NCBI GenBank assembly: GCA_019321725.1 | Contig: JAGSPU010000054.1 | Coordinates: 1,054,001-1,118,000, forward strand | From: Paulownia fortunei | Taxonomy: Eukaryota > Streptophyta > Magnoliopsida > Lamiales > Paulowniaceae | Direction: 5' to 3' | Length of the DNA stretch: 64,000 nt | Shown here: piece after piece, positions 29,778 through 42,600 of the stretch | Position numbering within the stretch: position 1 is the stretch's first letter | How the letters are laid out: each line of letters begins with the position of its first letter | Notes under the pieces: generated by a model | Database searches by the model: none | Told to the model about the DNA's origin: nothing | Seen by the model: only the letters and a program-made list of their open reading frames with translations | Translations under genes and position numbers: made by a program

Positions 29778-31919
29778 TTGGCAGATGAAAGGATCCAATA
29801 AAACGAGTTACACAATTCAATTATGAAATCTGTGACCATTGATATTATTGGTATTTTGAATATTAGGGCAAAGAGGTGATTTATGGTAGATGCACTGAAT
29901 AGGCAATCTTCACTCATCTACAATATGTCAAATCACATGAACCCCACCAGGGAAGAAATAGGTCAGTTCTTGCCAAAAAATTCTGCCATGCACCACATGA
30001 TCCTGTACTCACACCTCTGACATTTGTTTTAACAGCACTTGTTCAATGCTTATACTGTTTAAATACCACAAAAATGACATTCCCATTTTTCAAATATAAA
30101 AGCCAAATTAATATTGGAAAATTGCTACTGCTATATTAAGATGGTTTATAAATTCTCAAGTGAAATTCAATTTGAGATGTCTTTTTTAATTTTTTCTGGG
30201 TGAAATTCATTTTGGTTGTAAAACGTGCAGCCATGAACTTATAAGGAAGTGGCCCATATTATTTTTTATTTGCATTTTTATATATATAGTAACGACTGAG
30301 ATTTGTTTTCCACTATAAGAAAAATATATGGCCCATTAAATAATTGGTTGGTAATTAGGTAGGGCATTAGGGTCATGGCATCCATTATTTAGTCATGGTG
30401 GCTTTCACATGATGCATGACTCTAGTTTATGACTTCATAAAATAGGTTGGAATAAAATTATTAAAAATTATAATTGCAAAGAAAAGTCATCGCTCCAAAT
30501 TCCAATGTTGGTTATTCATAATTTCGTTGAATACGACCATAATTAAGTTTACAATTTAACCATACTGTAGTAGTATCTCCAAATCCAATTCAAACGTGCC
30601 AAATCTTGTAGGAGAACAGGTCATTAGTCATGTTATTTCCTGCCCATAAAAATTATATTTAGATCTCAAAGTTAGGCTTTATCTTGTTATAACTGGTGTT
30701 GAAAAATAAATCAAGCTATTTGAAAAAAATTATTGAGATTTAATTCATTAATTTAACAAAATAAATTTTAATATATTTTTTTGTTCGATAAAATTTAAAA
30801 TTTGGCCTGAGTTCGACTCGATTAAAATTTGTTCAAACTCAAATCAATTAACTATCAAATATTACTCAAACATAATTTTGAAAAAATTAAACAAAATCGA
30901 ACAATAATATATCCAGTTCTATTCAATTAGTTAACACTCCAATTATAAGTCACTTATACGAGAGCATTATCAGGAAATTGGATAAAGAAGAAAAATTCTC
31001 AATTATGATATCATAATAGTGAAAAAAGATAAATCACAATGAAATTATGGATGGGAAAACAACAAATATATTTACTTGTGCCTTCACGGTATCCGACATC
31101 CTATGTGGGGAATGGACATAAATATCTTAAGAATTATAAATTGTTACTGTATAAAAGCTTCATTTTCTTTTTTTTTTTATTTTCCCCCCAAATTTGCTGG
31201 GGACGACTTTTTTCTTTTTTTTAGTAATGACAGATAATAATTACAAAATTTTTGTTGTTGATTATGCACATTCCAACAAGGCATTTCTCACACCATAAAA
31301 CCTAAATGCGATAAAAATTAAAAAATTAAAACAAAAAGACAATTTATTTATTATATATATAGTATATATATATATACACTAAATAACTCAACAAAAACAT
31401 TAAAGTATGAAACTCAATATAATTACCAAAATAATTACAAATTAATTTTAAAACTAAATAATTTTATTTTATATGATAACAACGGAGCAATAATTTTGAA
31501 AGGGGGGTTATTTTCACGCAAAGTTGATTGATTCTATTTTCTCTGTTTGATTGATTTTTGGGAGGCCGTGCTGACAAAACCCTTTTCCTAAATCCCTCAA
31601 ACTTTGCCAAGAAAATGACATAAAGCATAACAAAAAAGCTCCATATTTATCACTCATATTGGACTTTGAAGTTGAAAAGATGTTTTGGAGTGGTTAAGGG
31701 CAAGGCTGTGGTAGTAGTGATGTAACCATCCAAACCACTCAATATTCGATTTTACCAACATCAAATCGCATTAATTAGAAAAGAACTAATTACTGTCTCA
31801 ATATTTGTTATTATTTTTTTATTTATTTATTGCGGTCTGTTGACATTAGCAGATCTCTGCTGGTAAGAAAAGGAAAAAATGTAATTAAATGCATTCAAAT
31901 CCGAATCCAAAGACATTTA

Positions 31920-33688
31920 AGTGGGCCCATTAGCACATTTTGGTGGGACCCTTTTGAACATTTTGTGTAATAAAAAGCACAGAAAGAGAGAAAATAGTGT
32001 AAAAATAGTCTTTAGAGAGAGCGATATTGATGTGAGGGGGACAGTGGAGTTTTGTCATCTCTCTCCTCCCATCCTTGTCCACCGAATAGAACTCCTGAGA
32101 ATCAGAAAAGCCCACTATTCTTTTTAGGGTTTTCTTTTTTCCTTTTTGAAAGCACAGCAAAAACAGTGAAGTTGAAGCAGTAAGAGGATATTTCTTGAAG
32201 AAAAAAGGAGATTTTTTGAGTTATTTTCTGTTGGCCTAAACAGCAGTAGATCTCTGAATGCTTCAGGTACCATTGTTTTTGGCACATTCTTGTTGCTGAT
32301 CTCTCTGTCTGGCTAAAGTTTTAATTTTTTAGCTCTTGCTATGTTTCATTTTTTGATAAATCTCGTCCTGTCTGAGTTTCTTCTGATCCTGATGTTTTTA
32401 ACAAGCTACTGTTACTTTTTGTGATATTTCCTGCATTTTTTTTTTGTGAAATTGTTTATTTTTCTTTCCCTTTTTTGGGATAAGCTAATCTGAAAATGCT
32501 TGCTTTTCTGCATTTTTATATAATTTGGTTCTTTTAAAAACTAATAATTTTTCATTCCCATTTCCTGATCCTGAAGTTTTTACTAGGCTAATGTTACTTT
32601 TTGTGATATTACTTGCATTTTTTGTGATATTGTTTATTTTTTTATTTTTCTTTCCTCTGAAAATGCTTGCTTTTCTGCATTTTTATATAATTTGGTTCTT
32701 TTAAAAACTAATTTTGCATTCCCATTTCTGGATAAGTTAATTAGAAACTGTTACTCTTTTTCTTATCTTTGATAAGTTAACCTGAAGATTCTGGGTTATA
32801 CTTGATTTTTTTTTTTTTAACGTCTTGCAATAATCAGTTTTTGTTTTTTCACAGCTTTACTGAAAGATTGATAATTGATATTATATCAATTAGTTGATAC
32901 GATTATTCATGAATTTACAAAAGTGGGGTTTGCCCAAACTGCTACTGCTTACTTGACAATTTGCAATTTTAAGCTTATTTTTTGGAACTCTGTGATTTGT
33001 AATTGCAGATGATATATAAATTTTCAACAAAAAGTTGGGTATTTAGAAGCAAATGCTAAACATGGCATGTGGAATAATTGTATTATATTTTTATTTCATA
33101 AGATGAGGTTTAAATTATGAAAATAAGAAGCTGGAATCGTTTTTTTGCTGATATTTACATGTTGGAAGAGAGAGAAGGAATATTTGCTCAACCAAATGGG
33201 TGATGCAAACTTGTTTTGGAATTCATATCTTGAAATGCATTATCAAAACTTCAATATTTTTTTCTAGCAGTTCATTTTTTGTTATGCCAATAATATTTCT
33301 GTAAATGATGAATTGGGTGATAAGACAGGATATCCTTATCCTTGTTGAGTTATGTTGTTTGCATTATGTGGTAATAAATTGCATTTAACTATGGCATATT
33401 AGTCTGATTATCGCCAAAAATTACTATTAGTTGGCTCATTTATTCCTGATTGTTGATGCAAACTGGTGATGAAGATTTGGACAGCTGGATCGAGGAAAAG
33501 GAGCTGGTGAAGCTTGTAAAAGTTGGAGGTTTTATAATTCTAGAAACCTATATGCTATAGCCATGGTTCTGAGTCACAGAATTTCCCTGTAGGCTCTTGA
33601 GAAATGGACAAGTGTGATTCTCTAGGTTTAAGTCTGTTCTCTCGGTGGTTTTAAATTCATGTGATTAATCACATAGCAAGAAGTTGTA
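31920..33688 (+). other. KIPK 5' leader with a probable leader intron
   Basis: A pyrimidine/purine-rich leader-like stretch (about 31.98-32.27 kb) ends at a good donor, cttcag|gtacc (intron from 32267). A matching acceptor, gacag|ctgg, lies at 33483-33484, about 200 bp before the ATG. The 1.2-kb interval between is T-rich, as expected of a plant intron, and carries a tandem duplication. Splicing here is inferred from the signals only. Confidence 0.5.
32381..32730 (+). repeat. About 181-bp tandem duplication in the KIPK leader intron
   Basis: The unit 32381-32561 is repeated as 32562 to about 32730. Shared landmarks in the same order are ctgatcctga, tgttactttttgtgatatt, gaaaatgcttgcttttctgc and atttttatataatttggttc. 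The central blocks are nearly identical, while poly-T tracts differ in length, so the duplication is fairly recent. Confidence 0.85.
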
Positions 33689-36600
33689 ATGGGTTCTTCT
33701 CGTGGAAATTGTGAAATAATTGAGGCAAAGGATGAGCTCAGTACAATTCGGCGACCACAAACATTTCGTCAAGCAAGAGCGCAGGACAGAGAGCAGAGGC
33801 CTCCCATCCTGAAAAAAGCACATAACAAATGTTTGGAAGATGATATCAACAAGCTTTTTGAAGCAGTCAATCTGAGAACATCCAAGAGTCTGGATCTCTC
33901 GGACTGGAGGAGGAATGCTTCAAAGAAGCCAATGAGGGCTGCCGGTTCTCACTCTCCAGGAATTGGATTTTCTGAACCTGTTTCTCTGAAGCAGGCCCTA
34001 AGGGGACTGTGCATTTCTCAGGCAGCAGAGATGGCTGCCCTGAAACGATTATCAATGCCTGCATCTCCTAGGATCTCAGAAGCTGGAAAAACCACAAATT
34101 TGTACAGGTCTGTTGTAGTTGAAGCTGGCGGATCTGGTTGCTCACCAGCTCTAGGTGGAGAAAGCAGAATGGAAATTTCTCCTGTGACAGAAGAAAGTAC
34201 CTCATATTCTTCTGAAACTTTGACTCGGTGCCATCAAGATTCCTTTGAGAAGCCAGCTACCGAAAGTTCCTCTGCTTCTCTTAGTTATAGTGTTAAACCA
34301 AACATAAATAGTATAGAATGTATATCTAGTGAATCTGGTCATCCCTGGCTGAATGTAGTGGATATGGTGTTGGAAGATCTCTTTGGAAGGAGAAAACACT
34401 ACATGTGCCAGTAAGCTCCCCCGGCACCTTCAAGAGCCCAACACAAAGTCCATGAATCAAAGTCCATTCTTCTACACACGTTCCTGTTACTTTAGTAATT
34501 AAGGACACAGAAACCTCTCCTGTCCGTAATGATATTGCGCATGCTTCAGAAGTTGATAAACAATTGCTGGAAATTGTATGCTCACAGGAAGAAAAACATA
34601 ATTTAGTATCTGCTCTGCCTCATCATAATTCTTATGATAATGTGTCAGCCAGACAAGAAAATTTCTGTCCCAAATAAGGTAGCAAGTGGTCCAAGTAGAG
34701 ACTGCTCTAGTAAACAAGAACAGCACCTAAGCTGAGACGGAAATCGAAGTTACAGACATACCTTCACCTAGTGCAGTAAAAAGCAACAAAGACGTGAAAT
34801 CAACTAGAAGCACCTCTCGTACTGTCAAACCAGTAATCAGAAGCAAGAATCTCGTCATAAAGAAATCAAAGAAGGTAGCAGTATCAACTGATGGTAATTT
34901 GGAAAAACCTTATGAAGTAAATAGTGGTCCGGACCACAGTTCTGAACAATTGATCTGCCAGAGATGTCAGTGTTCTTTGAGCGATACGAGTAAGGATTCC
35001 AGTAAGGATCCTCCAGCAACTACCAGTGCTGAAACTTTTACAGGTAGTAGAACTGTGACGCAAACAAATCAAACTCAATTCCAACTGGTTGGGAGAATAG
35101 AGGTACTCAAGTTGTTAAAACTAACATGACCTTGAAACCAACTGAGAAAGGGGATATCTCCCAGAGCTCAAAAAGCAGCATTTGCGATTTTAGTAGTAGC
35201 ACCACTAGCCTCAGTGAGGAGAGCAGTCTAAGTGGGTCAACTTGTGGCAATAGACCACACATGTCAAAGGACATGAGGTGGGGAGCAATCAACCGCACAA
35301 GAAAACAATATGGTTTCCTGGGGCTGAGTCACTTTAATTTGCTGAAAAAACTTGGTTCTGGGGATATAGGCACAGTTTATCTTGCTGAACTGATCGGAAC
35401 AAACTGCCCTTTTGCAATAAAGGTTATGGATAATGAGTTCTTGGCAAAAAGAAAGAAGATGCCTAGGGCCCAAACCGAAAGAGAAATTCTCAGAATGCTG
35501 GACCATCCGTTTCTTCCGACACTTTATGCCCAGTTTACATCAGACAATTTATCATGCTTAGTCATGGAGTTTTGTCCTGGTGGAGATCTGCATGTCCTCC
35601 GACAGAAGCAGCCTGGCCGATATTTCCCTGAACAGGCGGCAAGGTATAGAATCTAAGGCCCATTAATTCTGAGTTTTATGCTTTGCATTGTGCAGTAAAT
35701 ATGTTTGAACTGTTGGATTTGTCCTTATTTTTCTCTCTGTTAATCAAGTAGAAGATTTGATCAAGCATGAAAGAATTATGTGGTTCTTGCCCTGAATAGA
35801 ATCAGGGAAACAGTTAGAATCATCACTATATAAAGATTAGAAATAGGATGTGATTTTCAGCCATGGTGTTTCAACTTTGTCTTGGACAAATGTGATTTCA
35901 TGTCCAGTGCTGCATAAAAATGGGCTATGGCCCTCACCTCTATATTACTGCATGAATGGAACTGGAAAAATTCTTGTGCAATATGATCATTTGAGTGTTT
36001 CTTTTAAATTTTTGTTTTGCCTTTGCTTTGGCATGGCTTTTCTTTTACTATCCTTTCGTTCTGCGCAAGAAATTAGTTTTTTGCACAATCTTGTTAGTGC
36101 TGTTCAGCTAGGTACCCAAGTGATCATATAAAATGGTTCTAATATTAATTACTTGAAATGAAATCAATCTATCCGTAGCTTGGCTTTTTTGTTCTCTTTT
36201 CCCTTGTGAACTAGGAGCATACCTCAGAAAAATAAAAATAGGGCTCGTTCATATCATTCGCTTCTGACATATTGTTCTTGCAGATTCTATGTTGCTGAGG
36301 TCCTTCTTGCTCTTGAATATTTGCACATGCTTGGTATTGTGTACCGAGATCTTAAACCCGAAAACATTATGGTCCGTGAAGACGGTCACATCATGCTTAC
36401 AGATTTTGACCTGTCACTTAGATGTTCTGTTAACCCAACTCTCGTTAAATCATCTTCATTGGGGATTGAGCCACCTAGGATTTCGGGTCCATGTGCGGGA
36501 TCTAACTGCATTGATCCCTTTTGTACTGGACCGTCATGTAAGGTGTCATGCTTTAGCCCTAGGCTTTTACCTGCCACTGCAAGAGCGAGGAAGCTAAAAG

Positions 36601-37130
36601 CTGATGCTGCAGCCCAGGCTAGATCCTTACCTCAGCTTGTGGCTGAGCCAACAGAGGCACGGTCCAACTCGTTTGTTGGTACACATGAGTACTTGGCTCC
36701 AGAGATTATCAAGGGAGAAGGCCATGGTAGTGCTGTTGATTGGTGGACATTTGGTGTTCTTCTATATGAGCTTCTTTATGGGAAGACACCATTTAAAGGT
36801 GCGGGAAACGAAGAGACATTGGCCAGTGTAGTTTTGCAGAATCTCAAGTTTCCTGATACCCCAATTGTTAGTTTTCAGGCCAGGGATCTCATCCGAGGCC
36901 TTCTAGTGAAGGAACCAGAGAATCGGTTGGGTACAGAAACAGGAACTGCTGAGATCAAAAGGCACCCATTTTTTGAGGGCCTAAACTGGGCACTGATTCG
37001 CTGTGCCATTCCACCTCAAATTCCGGAGTTCTATGATGTTGGAAATTCACAAATAGCCTCTCTGGAGAAGGGGAAAAGGTTTATGGACTATAGTGCTAAT
37101 GGAGAACATTTGGAGTTTGAGTTGTTCTAG
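33689..37130 (+). CDS. KIPK: AGC-VIII protein kinase, KIPK/D6PK-like, frame broken in N-terminal region
   Basis: Two coding exons, 33689-35643 and 36284-37130 (GT-AG). Together they are 2802 bp, exactly 934 codons, the size of KIPK proteins. The second half of exon 1 plus exon 2 gives an intact Ser/Thr kinase: Gly loop [16 protein letters not shown] lysine, YRDLKPEN (36342-36365), plant AGC-VIII DFD instead of DFG (36402-36410), a Cys-containing insertion with [11 protein letters not shown], and a C-terminal FELF. The N-terminal linker is disrupted. The frame changes at about 34.33-34.40, 34.66, 34.72 and 35.06 kb, and there is one in-frame TGA at 34453. The changes cancel overall, and each open segment continues plausible Ser/Pro-rich KIPK-like sequence. 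Relatives bind the kinesin KCBP and regulate PIN auxin carriers or growth polarity. The breaks are probably sequence errors; a pseudogene is possible. Confidence 0.88.
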
Positions 37131-37479
37131 CAGAAACTCGTTCATTTGGGAAACATGTTGTCAGGTAAAGGTGATATATCTTGATCTGCCGACCATCTTG
37201 TACCACATATCCAGAAAAATGTGTATTGTTGAGAATGTTGCAGCCGGCTACGCTTTCTTATGAGTTATAACACTGGATATTATCTAATACTACGAAGCAA
37301 GTATTTTTCATACTTAGCTCTTTCAGTTTAAATGAATCCCCATCAACATGGTCCAGGCTTTGTCCCTTGAGCATCCCACTTCTTTTCATGATCTCCTCAG
37401 TTCATTTCCAGGCACTAATGTCTGTTTCCATGCTGCTACCTTGGTTGAACCTAAAACTTGTGACCATTGCACTTTACCG

Positions 37480-37930
37480 AGAGCTCCAGCTCGTCTTATG
37501 TATAATGTGGAGCTTATTCAAACTCGAGCTTACCTTTGCAAAATCATCTATCATGATGCTTGAATTATTGCGAATTTCATTATTAATGTTATTACCTATC
37601 ATTATGATTTCTTATTATCATATGAAGTTAAGATATCTATTAAAAGTTATTATTATTATTATTATAATGCAAATTTATTATTATCATCTTGTTGTAATTA
37701 AGAAATTAAAACTTTTATAATCAAAGTAAAATATTATTCAAAATATAAAATAATAATAATTAAAAAAGAAAAAAAGTTAAAAGCTCGGAGTCGGCTCGTG
37801 AGTTTTAGAGTAATTATATTTGGGCCAAGCTTGGTTCATGTAAAAGCTTTGAACTTGAGCTTGAGTAACTCTCTTCACTCTGGTTGCTAGGCTCGAGTTT
37901 GATTCATTTTGTAGCCTAATTAATTCATCT
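37480..37930. repeat. Decayed dispersed repeat rich in gagctcgag-like words
   Basis: Words such as gagctcca, gagcttattcaaactcgagctt, gctcggagtcggctcg, gaacttgagcttgag and ggctcgagtttgattca are scattered on both sides of a TTA/ATT-rich core (about 37.57-37.77 kb). This wording is seen in a widespread class of plant interspersed repeats. Boundaries and class are uncertain. Confidence 0.4.
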
Positions 37931-38214
37931 TGTAGCATGACTCTATTTAGCATTGAAGAATTTCAGATTTGTTTATAAGTAGGTTAAAAAGATTTCTTTA
38001 AAGACTTATTTAACTATTTGACGAATTTTAAAACCAATGCTTTTTGTAGTTGCCGGCGATTTAATTCCCTCGAAGTCTTGTTTACAAGTCTATTTGATAT
38101 GGCGAGACAATAGGAACATAAAAAATCACAAAAGTGCACCAATGGTTGTTTAGTTTTGCTAAATATTATAATGTCTCTTTCAAAACTGCGACCCTGGTTC
38201 AGAAAATTCAGACC

Positions 38215-38547
38215 AGACCAGACCAGCGATTATCGTTGGATTAACTGCTGCGGAAGTTAAGATCGATTTTGACAGGGGCCATTTTCTCTTGTGAGAATGC
38301 TGTTGGCTTTGGGGTGGGGCGATAGATCATACTGGCCATCGCCTTGCTTTGGATTTCTTCACGAGTGCAAGGACTCTTGAAGGCTGAGGCGGTGGAAGCT
38401 CAACTTAGCAACGTAAAAAAGCTGCTAAGCTTATTGTCCGAAAAAGAATGTACAAATTTGATATTGGAAGGGGACTGCCCGAATGTTATTTGTGCTTTGA
38501 AGCATCATCGAGAACCTTTCCAATATAGACCTTTGTTGGAATTGTGA
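38215..38547 (+). pseudogene. Relic of a LINE-type RNase H domain
   Basis: Across shifting frames the sequence reads like the RNase H-like domain (RVT_3) at the end of plant non-LTR retrotransposon polyproteins. Near 38235 it reads RW-I--CCGS, then VKIDFD and CENAVGFGV. A TGH-LALDFFTSARTL-like stretch follows, then KAEAVEAQL and NLILEGDCPNVICALKHHRE in one frame to about 38520. The AEA and EGD blocks carry the conserved acidic positions. Frame breaks and stops show that it is dead. No reverse transcriptase was seen upstream. Confidence 0.6.
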
Positions 38548-39395
38548 ATGGATAAATCTCTACTTTAGGTACTTCATGTGAGAAAGTATCCTCGTTAGAA
38601 GAGCAAAGCAAGACTTAGTTAGTTTGGAAGAAAACAACTAATTTTGTAGAGATAAAACTTCAATGCCCTCTAAGAAGCTTAAAAGTGAAAAACACCACCC
38701 TCTCTTGCACCTTGTAAATGTCGTATTATGCTTTTTAGAGATGCATTGCGTGTAGCAGTAGAAATAAAAATTAAAAGTTATAAAATTATTAATTTATTAT
38801 TTTAAAAAAAATACAATATTATGAGCATATGGATTTCTTTTGATTTTGTTGTTTTATCTTTAAGGAGAAATGGAAACAATATCATCAATTTTAAATAATA
38901 GTAATTTGTGAGAATCAAAATATCAAATGAAAAATCTAATATTTCTTAATATAACCTCAAAAATGAAATTATTTTAGATTTAATCTGTATCAGAATATTT
39001 GAATTTTGGGATAATATTTGAAATTAAAGATTTTAAAGAAATTTTTAGTAAGTAAATTTTAAATTCATAATAATAATAAAAAAAATCAAAATGTTAATAA
39101 ATAAAAATAATTGCAAATGAATTAAAATTCATGATAACTCATAATTATATAAATATGTACAATTAATTTTTTTTTTTCTCTCTCTCAAATTATTAATCCC
39201 AAACTTTTAGATATAAATTTCTAACTTGTAGGCACTTGTAATCGAGTTTTCATCAGTAGATTTGCTTCTCTTTTAAAATTTCCCCGCCACCAACTGAACA
39301 CCACACTACTCCCGCTCGATTTGTCAAGCTCCTCCCTGAACGTCGCCTCCGCCACTTCGGTTCTTCCGTCGAATTAGCTCTCCTTTTCCTTTCAA

Positions 39396-39615
39396 GTAAT
39401 TGATACCTTGCTTAATTTCTCTTCAGTTAAGTCCAATCCACTTTATTCACCTGTTGCTTTTTGGTCAAGGACAAGCGCTAGGGTTTTATTCTGTAAATAC
39501 TTCATGAATTACTGGCTGTTTTATTTGTTTTTAAAAAACAAGACCATTTTGAGTGCGAAATATACGAATTTTTAATGTTGATTAACTTTTTCTTTTTTTC
39601 CTTTTTTATTTGCAG
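39396..39615 (+). other. Probable intron in the MRE11 5' leader
   Basis: A donor, ttcaa|gtaatt, and an acceptor, tttgcag|cataag, bracket 220 bp of T-rich sequence. The latter is 28 bp before the MRE11 ATG. Inferred from splice signals only. Confidence 0.5.
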
Positions 39616-39643
39616 CATAAGCGGAGAAACTCTCATAAGTACG

Positions 39644-42600
39644 ATGGCTGAATCTTCAAGGTGAATGAAAAGCGAAAAATCAGATATTATTTTCATATTG
39701 TTGTAGAAATTAGCATTTTGATAGTTCAAAAATATGTGCTAGTTTTCATTTGGGTTTGGAAATTAACTTTGGTGAACATGGTTCCCAGTTTTGATAGATT
39801 CTTTATTTTTCTTTTTTTTTTTTTCAATTGAAATTTTCAGGGAAGATAAAAGTAATATGCTTCGAATATTAGTAGCTACAGATTGTCATCTTGGTTATAT
39901 GGAGAAGGATGAAATTCGCCGGCATGATTCGTTTCAGGCATTTGAAGAGATTTGCTCAATTGCTGAGCAAAAGCAGGTATAAATCTAATTCTTTTACTTC
40001 TAATTTTGCTTAATATGCATAATGTTATTTTCTTTTGTATTTGTAGTGAAAATTACAATTCGCAGCCCATAAACTTCTCATGTATAGTTGAAATTTATTG
40101 GTTAGTTGTTTACCTTAACTAAATTTTTATTTAATCATTAGGTGGACTTCATACTTCTTGGGGGTGATCTTTTTCATGAGAATAAGCCTTCAAGGTCAAC
40201 CCTAGTCAAAGCCATTGAAATCCTCCGCCGTCACTGTCTCAATGATAGGCCAGTTCAGTTCCAAGTCGTCAGTGACCAGACAGTGAACTTTGCCAACTCG
40301 TAATCTCTTTCTCTCGAAAGTCTTTTTCCTCATGATTGATATCTTTGTCTCTAATCTCTATGGAACATCTTCTTAAAAACTTAGTACTGAATAGTCCCCG
40401 CCAATGCAACCTGTGCTAAATTTAGTTCTTGAAGGTCCAACTATTAAAGAAACATTCATTCTCCAAGATGTCCTGTAAATTTTATTCTCCTTGGCATGAT
40501 ATTCTTTTTTCGATGTCATTACTAAAGTTTTGACCTGGCTTGGTTTTCTATATGTAGCTTTGGCCATGTAAACTATGAAGATCCTCACTTCAATGTTGGG
40601 TTGCCAGTTTTCAGCATCCATGGAAATCATGATGATCCTGCTGGAGTGGTATGAATTCTATGGTAAATGCGGTGCTTGTTTCTATGTATAATGACTGTGT
40701 TGGTTATTGGCACTTGTCAGTCAAAAATGAATAGTCTACCTCCCACAGTGTTAGCTACATTGATCAGATTTCAGACCTTCTCTTAAAGGCAACTGAAGAA
40801 ATGTTTCACTGTAATGTCTTTAACAAAGCAAGCTAATCAGATGCTTGTTTCGACTCTTCGATTTCTGTTATCTGGTCCTTTAAATGACTGTAGACTGTGT
40901 GTTGATATTAGTATGTTTTATTTGTGTGTCTGAACTCTAAATATTTTATTGTAACATTAAAGTTCTCCGGCTCACACGATTATATTTTTTGTTTTTTTTT
41001 CTTTTTTATGTATATTTTAATTTGGGTATTTTGATTTGTGATCTTAGAATTTGTTTTCTGGGTGTTCTTGTTAACTGTTGTTGCAGGACAATCTTTCTGC
41101 TGTTGATATCCTTTCAGCATGTAATCTTGTCAACTATTTTGGGAAAATGGTTCTTGAAGGTTCTGGTGTTGGGCAGATCACTCTCTACCCTATTCTTGTA
41201 AAAAAGGTTTGATCATGACTCTCTTCATTGAAAACTTGTTCAGTTGAAGCATTAATGTGATTTTTTTATTGAATAACTTCCAATACATTTAGGGCTCAAC
41301 ATCCGTAGCTCTTTATGGCCTTGGAAATATCAGAGATGAACGCCTGAATCGAATGTTTCAGGTATATAAGCTGTCTTGTTCTGGTTATTCATACAATCAC
41401 CTTGCCTGAGTTTCTTTATTCTTGTTTTTATGAGAATTAGACGCCGCATGCAGTGCAGTGGATGCGACGGAAGCTCAGGAAGGTTGTCAAGTTTCAGACT
41501 GGTTCAATATACTAGTCCTTCATCAAAATAGGTAATCACTGATACTCAAGTTGTGTTTTTAGTTGCACTATAGATCATGACTCAGACAATATAAGAATTG
41601 ACTCACTTGATAATCTCATGCAATTTTAGTTGGTTTCTGAAGTATATGGAAATTATAAGATATCTTCATTTTTGCTTTCAGAGTGAAGACAAATCCTAAA
41701 AATGCAATAAATGAACATTTCCTGCCTCGATTTTTGGATTTTATCGTCTGGGGGCATGAGCATGAATGCCTTGTTGATCCTCAGGTTCCGAACTGCTGAG
41801 GTTTCTTTATTGGTTTCATTATTTGGATATAGTGTCTCATTGATGGTTGTTTGGTTAATAGGAAGTTCCAGGCATGGGTTTTCACATTACTCAACCTGGT
41901 TCATCCGTTGCAACATCACTGATTGATGGTGAATCAAGGCCAAAACACGTGCTGCTTTTAGAGATTAAGGTTGCGATTGGCCAATTTTTTCTTCTCATTA
42001 ACCTTTTTTGTATATTTTTCTGCTTTTTGTTTCCTACTGCTTTTTCTATTTTTTCAATTCCCGAAAATATCAAAATAATTTGTATGTGACACTGAATAAC
42101 AACTAGGGGAATCAGTATCGGCCGACGAAGATACCTCTCAACTCAGTGAGGCCTTTTGAATATACAGAGGTAGATTCATTTCTCTCTATGTTGATAAGTG
42201 GAGAAACATCAGCTTGTAGTACTTAATAGTCTATGATATGTAGGTAGTGCTAAAGGATGAACCTGATATAGACGCTAATGATCAGAGTTCCATTCTTGAA
42301 CATTTGGACAAAGTGGTAAGACCGTTGCACCTTTTTGTGTTTGTTTGTACATTTTGTAAACAAGTGCGAACGCTGTTTCCTTTTCTATTTTACTCTTTTT
42401 TATTGTTGATTTTTGTTAATCTCTGCTGCACTATACTTATTTTTCTTTCTTTGGGTTGTTTGTAGGTTAGAAATTTGATAGATAGGGCTAATCAAAAGGC
42501 TATTAAGAAATCAGAGCTCAAACTTCCCTTAGTTCGAGTCAAGGTGATTCTTCTATTTATTTTTGTTTTTACATCTTTATGTTTTCTCTCGCGGTTCCTT

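Larger units (their letters stand above)
26850..31900. other. Intergenic region between divergent MDAR and KIPK genes
   Basis: About 5 kb with no credible exons. It holds a candidate MITE at 28681-29060, a poly-T/poly-G junction at 29740-29777, an AT microsatellite near 31350-31376, and AT-rich decayed repeat sequence (about 30.70-30.92 kb) resembling that at 12-16 kb. The right end should contain the KIPK promoter. Confidence 0.55.
37131..39290. other. Intergenic region with decayed repeats
   Basis: This begins with the KIPK 3' untranslated region. About 37.48-37.93 kb contains repeated gctcgag/gagctt-type words within AT-rich DNA, the pattern of a common decayed dispersed repeat. A LINE-type RNase H relic follows at 38.2-38.55 kb, then AT-rich DNA and a pyrimidine-rich segment leading into MRE11. 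Confidence 0.55.

Noticed and set aside
33867..35506. Minus-strand frames over KIPK
   Set aside because: Shadows of the kinase coding strand.
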